A model generated the notes under the pieces. It was not told the DNA's origin, ran no database searches, and saw only the letters and a program-made list of their open reading frames with translations. Shown here piece after piece: positions 11,601 to 23,220 of a DNA stretch of 64,000 bases; positions within the stretch are counted from its first letter, which is position 1, and every line of letters begins with the position of its first letter. The translations under genes were made by a program, and so were the position numbers. The stretch comes from Tillus elongatus (Eukaryota; Arthropoda; Insecta; Coleoptera; Cleridae). Where the stretch lies: NCBI GenBank assembly GCA_964006375.1, contig OZ023266.1, positions 68,042,891 through 68,106,890 on the forward strand, in the 5' to 3' direction.

Positions 11601-14600
11601 CAATTTTCTTTACTTCTGATTCGCATGGTAGCAGCTTTTGTTTTAATTCTCTTACTTTTAATAAACGCTCTAGAATTTTCGTATTGTCACCACTGAGATC
11701 TTCACATTTCAATATATCCTCTCTAATATCGCCGATCTTGTTACCTACATTCTTAATGTCTTCACGTATGGCCCGCTCTTTCTCTCCAAACTGTAAGGTT
11801 ATGGCTTCCAAATTTTGAGCACTGTTTTCAACAACAGCAAACTGATCTTCTAGTAATTTTACAAGTGCCTGCAGTGTAGGTATATCTTTCCCATCAGACA
11901 ATTTGACCAACTGACTGTATTTAGTAGGAATGCTCTGGTGAAGTCTTTGTTGGGCAGGTAGTTCTTCTCTATATTTAGCCAACTTAGCCTTTGCGGCTTC
12001 TGTTTCATTAGGTTTCTCAGCAGCAAGAGAAAGTATTGTACTTTGTTCACTAAACCACTGCAGCAATTTATTTTTCGTTTCCTCAATATGCTTCCAGATT
12101 GTGGCTTGGGACTCAGTTGTTTGATTAACTTTTACTATTTTTTCATATACTCGCGACCACGCTTTGTTTACTTCTTGTATTTCACTCCTGACTTCACTTT
12201 CGATATTTGGTATCGCTTCAGCTCGCTTAACTATCGTTTGCCCTTTAGCGTCTACTTTATCTATGGCTGATTTTGTTTTTCTTAGCGCATCAAGAGCTTT
12301 CTTAGCTTTTTCACAGTTAGAAGTAGCTTGAATCATATCATTTGGTACTTCCAACTTGTCAACAGTTTCTTCAATTTTAACAATTTCCTTAACAATTTTA
12401 TTTTTCGCTTCTTGAAATTCATTCCAGGCAAAAATTACATCAGAGAGTTTCATTTTCTGTTCCTTTATTTCTTCAGTGACGGTGTTCCAATTACTCTCTA
12501 CAGTTGATACGGTGTTTTGTATAACTGAAATATTTTGGATATCTTCCCGCATTAATTGCATTCCTTCTTTTCTCAACTCTTCTTTGACTGGTGCATATTT
12601 AACTTGTTCTTCCAGTATGTTATCTAATTTTTCTACAGCTGAAGGTAGATCATTTGAATCTTTAATGTTACCCAATATAGCCTGCATTTTTTGCTGAGTG
12701 GTAGCAAGATCTTTATTGACTTGATTTTGTAAATTTTGGAAGTGTTGCCAGTGACCTTTAACTTTCTCAACATTATCGAGCTTATCTGCAATTTGTGATT
12801 TTAAGTTTATAGCTCTTACTTCGATATCTCTGACGACACTTTCAGCTGTTTTTGGTAGCCCTGTCTGCTTATCAAGAATTATTACATCTTGACTCTTATC
12901 TATAGTGGGTGCGAGTTGTTTATAAGTTATCAGTTTTGTTATTATTGTGTCAACTTCTTTGGTTAATTGTTGTAAAGTTTCTGGCTGGGTATTCTCATTA
13001 TCTAGCTGATATTTAATATGGGTAAGTTGATTAGATGTATCATTTTGCCAGTTAAGTAGTTCTGACCATTTCTCCAATTCTTTTTTCTTATTCTGAAGGT
13101 TTTGTTCTATGTTTTGATAGTTAGCTACAAGCGTGGTATATTCCTGGGCCAGTGGCTCGTTTTCCTTTGCCGGTGTTTGTAGTGTGATTTCTTTCACCTC
13201 ATGGTAGATTGTATTAAACATTGGAAGTTTTTCGGAATGTTCCTGAAGAAGAGCATGAACATTATGTAAAGCATTTTCAACTTTGTCTGTTGGTACTTCA
13301 TCAATCTGCACAACATTTCCTTTTATGTTGTCTATCCACGACGCAAATTCAGATATTTTTGACTGGAATTCATGTTTCGCTAAAATAGCATCCGATACTT
13401 CATTTATTTTGGCTCTTACGCTGTCTCCAAGCTGACTAACTGATGATTTAAGCTCTTGAACCTTGTTTTTAACTAATTGTGCACCTTCTGGGTTAATATG
13501 ATGGCTAACAGCGTCAGAGCTTTGCGTTAAAGTAATTAATTTAGCTTGCTGTTCAGATATTTCATTATTAAACTGTTTTAATTTTGTTAATTCTTTTTCC
13601 AGCGTTTCTACGTTAGGCGTTGTTGTGTCAATAGATTTTGCTGCCATTTGTTTTTGACTCTGAATGGTCCAAGTTTCTAAATTCTTCGCGTTTTTGTCAA
13701 AGTCTTCCCAATTTGCTGCCAGTTTGTCAAGTTTTTGTCCCCATTGTGCTGCAGTGTCATGTACAATTGTCCATCTGGTATGTAGTGTCTCTACTTCATC
13801 GTGACAGTTGGTTTTTGATGTTATTTGTTCACATAAACTTGAGGCACCTTGTATTTTTGGTAATTGCAGATCGCATTCCTTTACGAACTGTTGTGCAACG
13901 GTTCGGAGATGCTTAGCTTCTTCTAAAGTAGAAGGTTTGGGCAATCCCATCTGAACTTTTACTTCAGCTTCATTGACCCAAGGTTTTATTTCACTTAATG
14001 AAGCTTGGTATGACTGATAATTCTTTAGATCCTTATTTATAACAACCGCTTGGCTTTCTACATTTTTGTTAATAGCAACAACGCGGTTTTGAAGTTCTGC
14101 TACTTCAGCATTTAACTTTTTAGCTTCTGGGTTCTCATCAACTATCAGTTCACTTGCTTCATTTCCTAATTGATCTAGCAAATTAATTTTTTGGGCAACC
14201 TCAGACTGGAGCAATTTGGTTTTTGTTATCCTTTCCTCAGGAACTGCATTTTCTTCTTGTACCCCGGAGAGTAACTGTGGAGCATTTTGAACCGTCCAGT
14301 TTTGTAGTTCTCCGAGCTTGTGTTGTACATCTGTCCACTTAGTGTTGTATTGTTGGAGGTAAGAGACACGTTGTTGTACATTTTCTATAGTACTGTGCAA
14401 ATGATGCTCAATCTCTTGCACTTCTTTTTCTAACGGAGGCTCCACTGTTACTTCACCTGTTTCAGCTAATTTTGTACTCAATTCACGTAACCTTTTCAAC
14501 ATTTCCTCGGTTTCTTCTCTCAATCTTATGGCCATTTGTTGTTTCGCAGCAAGTTCTGCGGGTACATTTGTGGATCCGTATTGTGTCAAAGTGATACGTT

Positions 14601-15178
14601 TAAGCTCTTCTCGGGCTCGAGTTAAAACTTGGATTATTTCTTGTTTTTGTTCTATGTAGCTGGTGTATAAAGTCTGAGTTGTTTTTAACTTGTTTAGCCT
14701 CTCAACAGTTTCATCATATGTTTCAGACCAACCACTCTCAAGCTGCTTGACTTCTTCTTTGAGGAAACTAGGTGCATTTGTGTCTTTAATAAGTTCTTTT
14801 CCTCTCTGAAGCATTGACATTATAGTTGGTCTTTGCTGATTAAGTTGCGAAACAGCGATTTCTTGATGTCTAATGACTTCTGTCATCGAGTCCAAGTTTT
14901 GTGGCTGAGGTACACGTTTGGATTGCTCTCTTACTTTTTGAAGGAGGCTGCAGATTTCTTTAACTTCTCTGCGATAAGTATAACATTTAGTTAAGGTGTC
15001 AGTCCTGACCATGGTTATTTCCAGGGAAGGTATTAGATTCTTATATCTGGTAATTAGTGCTTCTAGTCTTTTCTGTTCAGATAAAGCTTGAGATTCAGGA
15101 CAGTGTGATCCTAAAGTATCTAAAGACTGCACTAACCACTTCATTATTTCACGTTTTGAGTCAGCATCTTTACAAATA
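8628..15178 (-). CDS. Msp300: Msp300 giant exon: about 19-20 spectrin-type repeats
   Basis: One uninterrupted exon of 6,551 nt, about 2,184 codons, ending in phase 1 (GAT ATC G, donor GTAAGT). It is a continuous rod with heptad-rich helices. Recurrent tryptophan helices include LLNWQNDTSNQL, FASWIDNIKGNV, ISSWLKDTENRL, VEDWLVKAEAKV, VKLWISEAEVKL, CHDWLSALTSEAA, LESWLKQKEAQV, FLQWLSEKEDEL, LTKWLKDVELAM and FKDWLNEQTERL. At roughly 110 residues per repeat this makes 19-20 repeats (an estimate, not a count). The latter part aligns by eye with nesprin-1 central repeats (the GEKLYAHTSPDGRD region). The acceptor region is GCAGAG. Only the second AG, which puts the first base at 15178, keeps the frame with the upstream exon and yields FRSICKDADSKREIMKWL. 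The methionine at 15144 is internal. No catalytic domain is seen. Confidence 0.95.
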
Positions 15179-15549
15179 CTCTGCAGACACCAAAGAAAAA
15201 TTGTTGATATTTACGAAAAGGAACATAAAATTTTAATTAGTTCATGAATGCACAGAAGTGAATCAGCATTTGAAACAACAACTACGTAATATAGCAGCTA
15301 CATGATGGTGGTAGTGAGTGTGAGTAAAAGTGTATTCTAAGAAACTTATAAGATTCAGAATGAAACATAAGATGTACCGAGTGAATGTATATTCAGTCAA
15401 AACGGTTATTTAAAATATGTGACAGGCAAACTACATGGATAGTAAGCGATTAAATAAAGTAAGTTTGTTGATTAAAGCTGAACTTTTAAAATAAGATGTA
15501 TATATTATATTAAAATATGAATACTAAGTGTGCGTATTTTAAATTTATT

Positions 15550-16285
15550 ACTTCCACATCGTCACAACGTGTGGAAGTATTGCATCGGCGACAAAAATTT
15601 CAAAAATTTTTTTCCGCTTAAACGTCGTAGAAAGTGTCAAAACATATAGAAAACATGACTCTGGAACAAACATTTTTTTGTCTGTCGTTCTGTATGTCTG
15701 CATGTAGCCACGATAACTTTAGAACGAATTGAGATATCGTCTTCAAATTTGGTATACAGTTGGCACCCGGCAAACGAACGGTTCGGATTGTTTTTGTTTT
15801 GAAATCGCTCCAGGGGGTATGGGATGAATGGGGGGTGAGTTGGTGAAAATTGACATTTTTTCGTTAAAACTGGAGTAATATGACGTTTTAGGGTTTGCTT
15901 ATTAGCAAACTTTCAATTTCATCAAACATCTGGTATTTTGTGTTAAAATTAAATTAGGGGTTGAATGTGTGGGATGGAATATCGGTGAACGAAATTTCGA
16001 ATTTTTTTTGCTGAAACGGCGTAAAAATTTTTAATGCATATAGAAAACTTGCTTCTGGAACGGATTTTTTTCTGTCGGCCTGTACGCCTGTCTGTTAGTA
16101 GGTGCAATAATTTTCGAACGAATTGAGGTACAATCTTCAAATTTGGCATCCAGTTAGCACCAAAGGAACGCTTTGAATTGTTTTTGGGTAAGATCGCTTC
16201 AGGGGGTAGGGGATAAATAGGGGGTGATTTGGTGAAAATTAATATTTTTCGTTAAAACTCTTGAGTAATATAATGTTTCAGAAGT
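15550..16285. repeat. Dispersed insect repeat, two tandem diverged units
   Basis: Two units of roughly 350-400 bp (starting near 15590 and 15990) share ATATAGAAAAC, TCTGGAAC, TTTTTCTGTC, ACGAATTGAG, CTTCAAATTTGG, and CAGGGGGTA. They are non-coding and lie just before a LINE remnant. Confidence 0.75.
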
Positions 16286-16339
16286 TTATGAGTACAGGAA
16301 TATGAATATTTTCTTTCTGATCAGGTCATGGACCCTGAA

Positions 16340-18070
16340 TTTATTTCATATGAATGTCTTTCTGAGGAGAGTAGATTATTACAGCTATGGATGATGGGCT
16401 AGTCTTAGTCACCGGCAAATTCATCTGCGTCGTCTGTGAGTGCATGAAAGCTGCCTGTAGCATAATCGAAAGGTGGTGTGGTGAGCAGGGACTCTCCGTA
16501 AACCCGGCGAAGACGGAGAGGATTCTATTTACCAAGAAGAGGAAGATATAGGGGTTCAGGGCGCCCGTGATGTTTGGAAAACCTTTAGCTTTAGTGCGGG
16601 AGGTCAAATATCTGGGGGTGATCCTGGATCTCAAACTAACATGAGGGTCGCAAATAGAACGAGTAGTGAGGAAGGGAGTAGCGGCCCTCTGACAGCTGCG
16701 TCGTGTGATAGGGAGGACATGGGGACATAATCCTCGGATCCTTCATTGGATCTACACTGCGATCGTCAGGCCGAGAATCCTCTATGGGGCGTTGGAAGCT
16801 GGCCAAACTCCAAAGGCTGGCAATCCTGGTTATCACAGGCGCTATGAGGACGACATTGTCAGCCGCGCTAGAGGTCTTGTTGATGCTGCCACCGCTTCCC
16901 ATCTGCATCAGAACGGAGGCTATGGCGTCGGATCTTAGAATGCGAGACTCAGGAAACTGGTGCGGAGAGGGAGCAGTAATAGAGCATGCAAGAGTGGCCA
17001 AGGAGGTGGAAAAGGAAATTCCGATTTCCGCCATAAAGGCGCGGGATGCCGAGGACGATATTAGGTTGACTAGACCATACACCCTCAGGATCCCCAGTAG
17101 GGATCAGTGGAGGGAAAATGAGGTTGCACTCCATCCCGCAAGCCTGGTCTGTTTCACCGACGGATAGCGGCTGGAGGACCAACAATCCTCCGGGGCAAGA
17201 ATATACATCAAGGGCCTGGGGGTGCATATACCACGGCATTCGAAACAGAGGTGTATGCTATCCTGTCTGTGTCCAATAGACAGGATGTGAAAAGGAGTCC
17301 CGAGAAATGTGTGTACATCTGCTCAGATAGCCAGGTGGTCCAACGGGCAGTCTGCGCGGCCACAATCAGGTCAACACTGGTTCAGGAGTGCGCTGACGCC
17401 CTCAGTGGACTATCCAGGACAAAGAGGTGCAACTGGTGTGGGTTCCGGGACACTGTGGCGAAGCGGGGAATGAGGTGGCGAATAATCTCGCAAGACTCGG
17501 TTCCCGGCGGCCGTTCTGTGGACCGGAGCCTGCGATAGGCATAAGTAGGAAGGCGGTCTCTGTCGCCTTAGACAGGTGGACCGAGGAAGCAATGGAGAGG
17601 CACTGGGCGTCAGTTGGTGGCTGCAGGCAGGCGAGGGACTTCGTGGAGGGACCGGACAGAGATAAAGCTGTCTGGCTACTCGGAATGAGTCGACCTACGC
17701 TTCGCCGCATCCTTGGGGTGCTAAGAGGATACTGCGCCCTTAGAAGACACCTCACATTGATAGGCGTAAAGAGGGATCCCATTTTCCAGGAATGCGGCGA
17801 GGATGAAGAAACGTCCTACCACTACCTGTGTGAGAATGCGAGGCTTTTGGGAGTCTTCGAGCAGAATTGTTCGGATCGAGGATTCTGCAGAGGAATCAGG
17901 TAAGTACCGTTCAATTGAAGACGGTCACGGCCTTCATATCGAGGTCGAGGCGGTTTTGCGACGGAACCGAGGAAGAGTAGAGCATGGTTGCTGGGGTTGG
18001 CAAAAAGGGCCCATTGTGGCCTACTTGCTTGGCGTTGGCCTCCCCACCACTGCTACTACTGCTACATTAC
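16340..18070 (+). pseudogene. Non-LTR retrotransposon remnant: RT end and RNase H, decayed
   Basis: The 3' part of an RT plus RNase H ORF related to the copy at 59098-61195. In scattered frames one finds the RT thumb (LLTKKR-like, then VKYLGVILDLK-like), [17 protein letters not shown], and a degraded RNase H start (VCFTDG followed by a stop). The RNase H end is MQLVWVPGHCGEAGNEVANN with LARLGSRRPFCGPEPAIG. A C-terminal knuckle-like CGEDEETSYHYLCE follows. Multiple stops and frameshifts make it non-functional. GC content is higher than in its surroundings, as for the related copy. Confidence 0.85.
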
Positions 18071-18099
18071 AGCTATGTGGAAGTTATGATTCAATTTGC

Positions 18100-18245
18100 A
18101 GTACTATTTTTATTGTACAGTTGGCAAAAAAACAGTGCAGTACAAAGTTGGTATGTTTTCTTATGGAATAGCCTGTGTATTATTCTAAAACTTTCTTCTC
18201 ATAGGTTTAATATATGTAAAATTTATGGTTTTTATAAAATAGAAT
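18100..18245. repeat. Dispersed repeat, inverted relative to 20920-21060
   Basis: Shares GTACAAAGTT, the GGAA(T/C)AGCCTGTGT text and AAAACTTTCTT with the reverse complement of 20920-21060, followed in both by ATAGGTTTAATAT and GTAAAATTTATG. Non-coding. Confidence 0.65.
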
Positions 18246-18249
18246 AGAA

Positions 18250-19045
18250 AATAAAACGCCAAAACTTTCCTCAAGTATGCTAACGAGGAAATCGGTGTTC
18301 CTAACTCAAAAAATAATGGGGACATTTTGATCAAAATTGGTAAAAGTTCGTTAGCCAGGGAAATTGGACCGGTTTTTCCAGGAAAATGTTAGATTTTCAT
18401 TCGGAAAATTTTTGTATCTCTGAAAATAACAAACTATGGAACCATATTTGGTACTTAAGTTTCTACTACCAAACTCACCCTACATGCCCAAATTCAGATC
18501 TCTACGTTAGAAGAAAAAAGCATTTAAAGAAAAAAAAAATGGGTGCCACTGGTAATCAGATAAAAGCAACATAATAAAATATTTTGTGTGAATAACAAAT
18601 TGCATTGAATATTACCCACCAAGGCTGGGTTTCCTTGATGCGAAAAGGTCAAGAAAACCAGAAAATTTTGTGGTTTGTCTTCTTAACACGTCTAACCTAT
18701 TTGAAACGTCAAAATTTGCAATTTACAGACAAGCAGCTGAAACCAATACGGTTTATGTAGAAGAAATATCTAAGAAATGTATTTTACAAAGCCTAAAGGT
18801 TCAACTGAAATCGCCAATGTCCTTCATTTTAGTAAAATATTTGCAAAAAATATATTTCAATAGACCCATCCTCTGATGCGTTGGCAGTAGTTTCAGTTAT
18901 ATAATAGTTTGTGGTTTAATAGTCTATCATTTTTGGCAAATTTTCATAGAAAAAATTCGTTATTGAGTAGACCGCGACTTTCGAATTTTGAAATTATATC
19001 CTAAACTGAGTGCGAACTAGGCCCATTAGAACTCATAACCGGGGT
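18250..19045. repeat. Family A repeat, inverted long copy
   Basis: Ends at 19045 with CATTAGAACTCATAACCGGG then GTCAGTTTCAGTTTTATA, the reverse complement of the family A start. The interior parallels 1430-1970 and 55900-56530. Non-coding. Confidence 0.7.
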
Positions 19046-19049
19046 CAGT

Positions 19050-20390
19050 TTCAGTTTTATACGTTTACATATATACAAGGTGGCGCACTTCTACCGTAAA
19101 GCTTAATATATCCGCTATTATACAAGATACGAGAAACAACTATATACGTTTTAGTTATATGGTGTCTTGAGCGGCGGCTTATAAAACTATTTTGAGAATC
19201 ATAGAGTGGCGCATAAGTTTTGTTTAATGGAACAACACTATTATTGCATTTTTGCATTTTCCATCAACTTTAATGTTTGTAAGGAAAAAATGATATCGTA
19301 TTTTATTTTGTTACTTGTAAAAGTCAATGTAACTTGGCTCTTCACAAAATTTGTTATTTTGGCAAAAATATGGAACAGAAAAGAAAGTTGCCTGTTCTGA
19401 AGTATTGTTATGTGGAAAAAAATACGAGGCAGTAAAGGTTTTGAGTGAAATTTTAGATGGAGAAAGAAAGAGGCAGAACTAAATTTAAAAATTAGTATGC
19501 CAAAATTTGAAGTATGTTATTCAGAGGATAGCTGTCAAATATTTTTGTAATGACGTTTGGTAAAATTATGTCAAGATACTTCACAAGTCAACGACTTATA
19601 TGTATTGACATGCTGTATAATTATGACCAATAGAGAATATTATATTATCATTATTCTTATTATTATCGTAATCGAGTTATTTCGACTTTTCACGTTTTTG
19701 GCACCTTACAAATTATGATACGGCGTTGTTGTCAATAGATAGCGGAGTCCCATGCTAATGACGCATTTATACTATTATATGATGATGCCAAGCAGCGAAA
19801 TAGGTTACAGAGAAAAACAAACATTTGTGAAGCCGGAGAAATAGTATCTACGTTTATATTTATGATCGCATACCATGATTCATGTAGGGATCAGTTTAAG
19901 AAAATATTCAGTTTTTTTAAATTCTAATACACGATCGGATTATGAAATTTATTTGGCGACTTTTTGGAAAAAAAATTAACTTTGATACAAAAAAGGGACA
20001 GGCTTAAGTAATGTTCTCATTTCTGACAACTTGTGGCAATAGAACATGAGCTTTTCCGCTAATATTTTTCTTTACTTCCACTAGTCCAGATTTCCGTGAA
20101 AAGTTAGAAAAAATGTACATGATATTTTCTTTTCAATCGAAATTACAGATTATCTATATAACTTGAATTTTATCTATTATTTTAACAAATTTTAGTGTAA
20201 AAAAAATTAGTCAGTTTCGTAGAATGTTTTTTTTGTGTTTCCGTAGAAATCATTATATTGTTTGTAAGATTTATGTGAAATGTTGGTAATTAATAATAAC
20301 TGTTTAATAAGTAAAATATGTAAAAGTGTTTGCAAATTTTCATGCAATTTTTTTTATGCTTCTTTGATAAGCATTTTGTGAATAATTCTA
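19050..20390. other. AT-rich intron, nothing recognised
   Basis: No coding potential, transposase or tandem structure was found in either strand. Open frames of 60-66 codons here are consistent with chance in AT-rich DNA. Confidence 0.5.
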
Positions 20391-20394
20391 TCTT

Positions 20395-20664
20395 GGCAGG
20401 TGGGTAAATAGCTTGAAGAGATTCGTTTGTCAGGAATATCGGACCAGTTTCTTAGGAAAGATTTTAAGTTGATTTTCGGAAGATGTTTGTACTTTTTCAA
20501 AATATAAAGTTATTTGGATGTAATATATATTTCTACTATATGTATAGGTTATATTGGTAATAAAATTGATGCCTGCTTTCATTAAAAGAGGCATATTTAC
20601 TAATAACAACAATTTTATGAAAATTCACTACCATAACGCGCTTGCTGCGTCCAGACTTTTTAAG
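20395..20664. repeat. Family B repeat, inverted copy
   Basis: Ends with CACTACCATAACGCGCTTGC then TGCGTCCAGACTTTTT. The interior matches 3087-3275 and the reverse of 55277-55565 (for example GGTTATATTGGTAAT and ATTTTCGGAA(A/G)ATGTTTGTAC). Confidence 0.75.
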
Positions 20665-20904
20665 TTTGATTAAACACACATTATGTGTAAATTTTATTAA
20701 AATTGATCAACCTTACTGGGTGTTTGGCTTTTTGTGAAAGTCAGTATGTAATTGAAACATCCTGTAGTTTCTTTCTCAAATATATATTAGACAGCGCATA
20801 AGCTTAAACTTAGTCTCACCTCGGTCAAATTATAGAAGCTTTCTGGCGGAATACGGGCTCGTACATGATAATAAAGTGATACCAAATTGTAAATGTTCTT
20901 GTTT

Positions 20905-21100
20905 TCCATAAATTTAAATTAATTAAAAAAAACAACATAAATTTTACATATTATATTAAACCTATAAAAAGAAAGTTTTGGAATTTGGACGTACAATTTA
21001 AAAATCGAATAATACACACAGGCTGTTCCGTAAAACTTTGTACTTCCCTGCTTTTTTGGCATACTCTCTACAGTCCAAAATAATTTAAAATATGCACACA
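20905..21100. repeat. Dispersed repeat, partner of 18100-18245
   Basis: Opposite orientation to the copy at 18100. AT-rich and non-coding. It runs up to the (TA)n tract that borders the Penelope palindrome. Confidence 0.6.
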
Positions 21101-21104
21101 TAGT

Positions 21105-21106
<2 letters not shown>

Positions 21107-21176
<70 letters not shown>
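21107..21176. repeat. (TA)n microsatellite at left border of palindrome
   Basis: About 70 bp of alternating TA that ends where the inverted arm starts. Confidence 0.98.
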
Positions 21177-21180
<4 letters not shown>

Positions 21181-21270
21181 CATGCTTGGTTCTCGGGTTA
21201 AACCGCGTCTAGAATTTATGGAAACTCGACGTTTCGGCTCCTGTTTTGGAGCCATTTTCAAGAGGTAAAA

Positions 21271-21550
21271 AAAATATGTAAGGACACTCTAAGGCCTCAA
21301 TCTGCCTATTCCTTAGAGTGATGGACAAAGGTGGGTAAAGGAAATATGTAAGGACACTCTAAGGCCTCAATCTGCCTACTCCTTAGAGTGGTGGACAAAG
21401 GTGGGTAAAGGAAATATGTAATAACGCTCTAAGGCCTCAATCTGCCTACTCCTTAGAGTGATGGACAAAGGTGGGTAAAGGAAATATGTAAGGACACTCT
21501 AAGGCCTCAATCTGCCTACTCCTCAGAGCGGTGGATAAAGGTAGGTTGGG
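21271..21550. repeat. 70-bp tandem repeats, left arm, 4 units
   Basis: Units begin at 21271, 21341, 21411 and 21481 with AAATATGTA. The unit at 21411 carries the variant AATAACGCTCT. Each contains CTCAATCTGCCTACTCCTTA. Confidence 0.92.
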
Positions 21551-21551
21551 T

Positions 21552-22170
21552 TGTTGTAGCTCGATTACGGGGCCTCAATCTGCCTACTCCCCAAATCTCG
21601 CCGGAGATCGTCTGTGAGGTCTCAGTGTGTTCAACCCTAGGCCTCAGAGAGATCTGGCAGTTCGTTGCAAGTCTTGTCTTATATATGTCGTTCCGTCTAC
21701 CTGTTGCGTCATCAGTGAAAGTAGTGGGGTCACCGTCAATTAAGTGGGGGGCTTTGGTCACGGTATCTAGAGGAGGATTAAGAGGGTCACCGGCATTTGT
21801 TGAGGCGGATAATGCAGCAATAAAATTGTCTGTGCAATTTATTTCCTTTTTGTGTGTGTTGTAAAGAAGATATAATAGGTTTCCAAGTAGTCGGAAGGCG
21901 AAGACCATCATCTCTCTTATTTAAATAATCGGGACGTTTTTCAATCTCGATTGCTTCGCGGATAATTCTCGTTTTGAAATTGTAAACGGGTGCTATTGGT
22001 TTGGCATTATCGAAGTCTATTTTGTGCCCTGTAGGAATATGATGCATTACCAGCGCCGATGAGGGGTCGGATTTTCTAACTGCGAGGGTGTGTTCGTATA
22101 TTCTATTGTGGATGCGTCTGTTTGTTTGTCCTACGTAAGTTCGGGAACAGTCGGAACAAGGGATTTCGTA
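21552..22170 (-). pseudogene. Penelope-type GIY-YIG endonuclease end, left arm (frameshifted)
   Basis: Read on the minus strand from the centre outward. The GIY-YIG core is visible as GVYEIPCSDC, then RTYVGQTNRRIHNRIYEH, with the downstream RIIREAIEIEKRPDYLNK. A one-base difference relative to the right arm near 21860 (CAACACACA against CAAACACACA) shifts the frame after SSLQ, so the C-terminal extension is lost. The coding region starts in the spacer with no upstream RT, so this is a truncated fragment. In intact elements this nuclease makes the target nick for reverse transcription. Confidence 0.88.
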
Positions 22171-22245
22171 AACTCCGTGGGATTCGTTTGGAATCGTATC
22201 CTTGGGAGTTTTTATAAGATTTGACAGTTTTTGGTCTGTTGTGAA

Positions 22246-22899
22246 TACGAAATCCTTTGTTCCGACTGTTCCCGAACTTACGTAGGACAAACAAACAGAC
22301 GCATCCACAATAGAATATACGAACACACCCTCGCAGTTAGAAAATCCGACCCCTCATCGGCGCTGGCCATGCATCATATTCATACAGGGCACAAAATAGA
22401 CTTCGATAATGCCAAAACAATAGCACCGGTTTACAATTTCAAAACGAGAATTATCCGCGAAGCAATCGAGATTGAAAAACGTCCCGATTGTTTAAATAAG
22501 AGAGATGATGGTCTTCGCCTTCCGACTACTTGGAAACCTATTATATCTTCTTTACAAACACACAAAAAGGAAATAAATTCCACAGACAATTTTATTGCAT
22601 CATTATCTGCCTCAACAAATGCCGGTGACCCTCTTAATCCTCCTCTAGATACCGTGACCAAAGCCCCCCACTTAATTGACGGTGACCCCACTACTTTCAC
22701 CGATGACGCAACAGGTAGACGGAACGACATATATAAGACAAGACTTGCAACGAACTGCCAGATCTCTCTGAGGCCTAGGGTTGAACACACTGAGACCTCA
22801 CAGACGATCTCCGGCGAGATTTGGGGAGTAGGCAGATTGAGGCCCCGTAATCGAGCTACAACAACCCAACCTACCTTTATCCACCGCTCTGAGGAGTAG
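22246..22899 (+). pseudogene. Penelope-type GIY-YIG endonuclease end, right arm (open but truncated)
   Basis: The arm is open for about 218 codons to a stop at 22899. It keeps the YVGQT part of the GIY-YIG fold (CSDCSRTYVGQTNRR), the conserved R (RIYEHTLAVRK), H-x-TGH and the glutamate helix (RIIREAIEIEKRPD). The first, GIY/GVY half-strand is replaced (EYEILCSD), because the arm starts at the junction, so a functional enzyme is unlikely. The C-terminal tail (DPLNPPLDTVTK to TTTQPTFIHRSEE) runs into the first 70-bp repeat. Its RT partner is missing. Confidence 0.88.
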
Positions 22900-22901
22900 G
22901 C

Positions 22902-23220
22902 AGATTGAGGCCTTAGAGTGTCCTTACATATTTCCTTTACCCACCTTTGTCCATCACTCTAAGGAGTAGGCAGATTGAGGCCTTAGAGCGTTATTACATA
23001 TTTCCTTTACCCACCTTTGTCCACCACTCTAAGGAGTAGGCAGATTGAGGCCTTAGAGTGTCCTTACATATTTCCTTTACCCACCTTTGTCCACCACTCT
23101 AAGGAGTAGGCAGATTGAGGCCCTAGAGTGTCCTTACATATTTCCTTTACCCACCTTTGTCCATCACCCTAAGGAATAGGCAGATTGAGGCCTTAGAGTG
23201 TCCTTACATATTTCCTTTAC
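22902..23220. repeat. 70-bp tandem repeats, right arm, 5 units
   Basis: Inverted version of the left-arm array. The units carry TACATATTTCCTTTACCCAC at 70-bp steps (near 22926, 22996, 23066, 23136, 23206). The variant unit (GCGTTATTACATATTT) is second from the centre, the same place as in the left arm. Confidence 0.92.

Noticed and set aside
8645..13916. Plus-strand frames of 60-92 codons with Phe/Leu/Ser-rich, membrane-like content
   Set aside because: Antisense shadows of the Lys/Glu/Gln-rich spectrin-repeat exon of Msp300.
16636..17782. Minus-strand frames of 96-148 codons
   Set aside because: Shadows opposite a GC-rich LINE RNase H remnant whose plus strand carries the family motifs.
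21271..21550. CRISPR-like array (70-bp regular units)
   Set aside because: Whole units are repeated with no variable spacers, inside a Penelope element of a eukaryotic genome.
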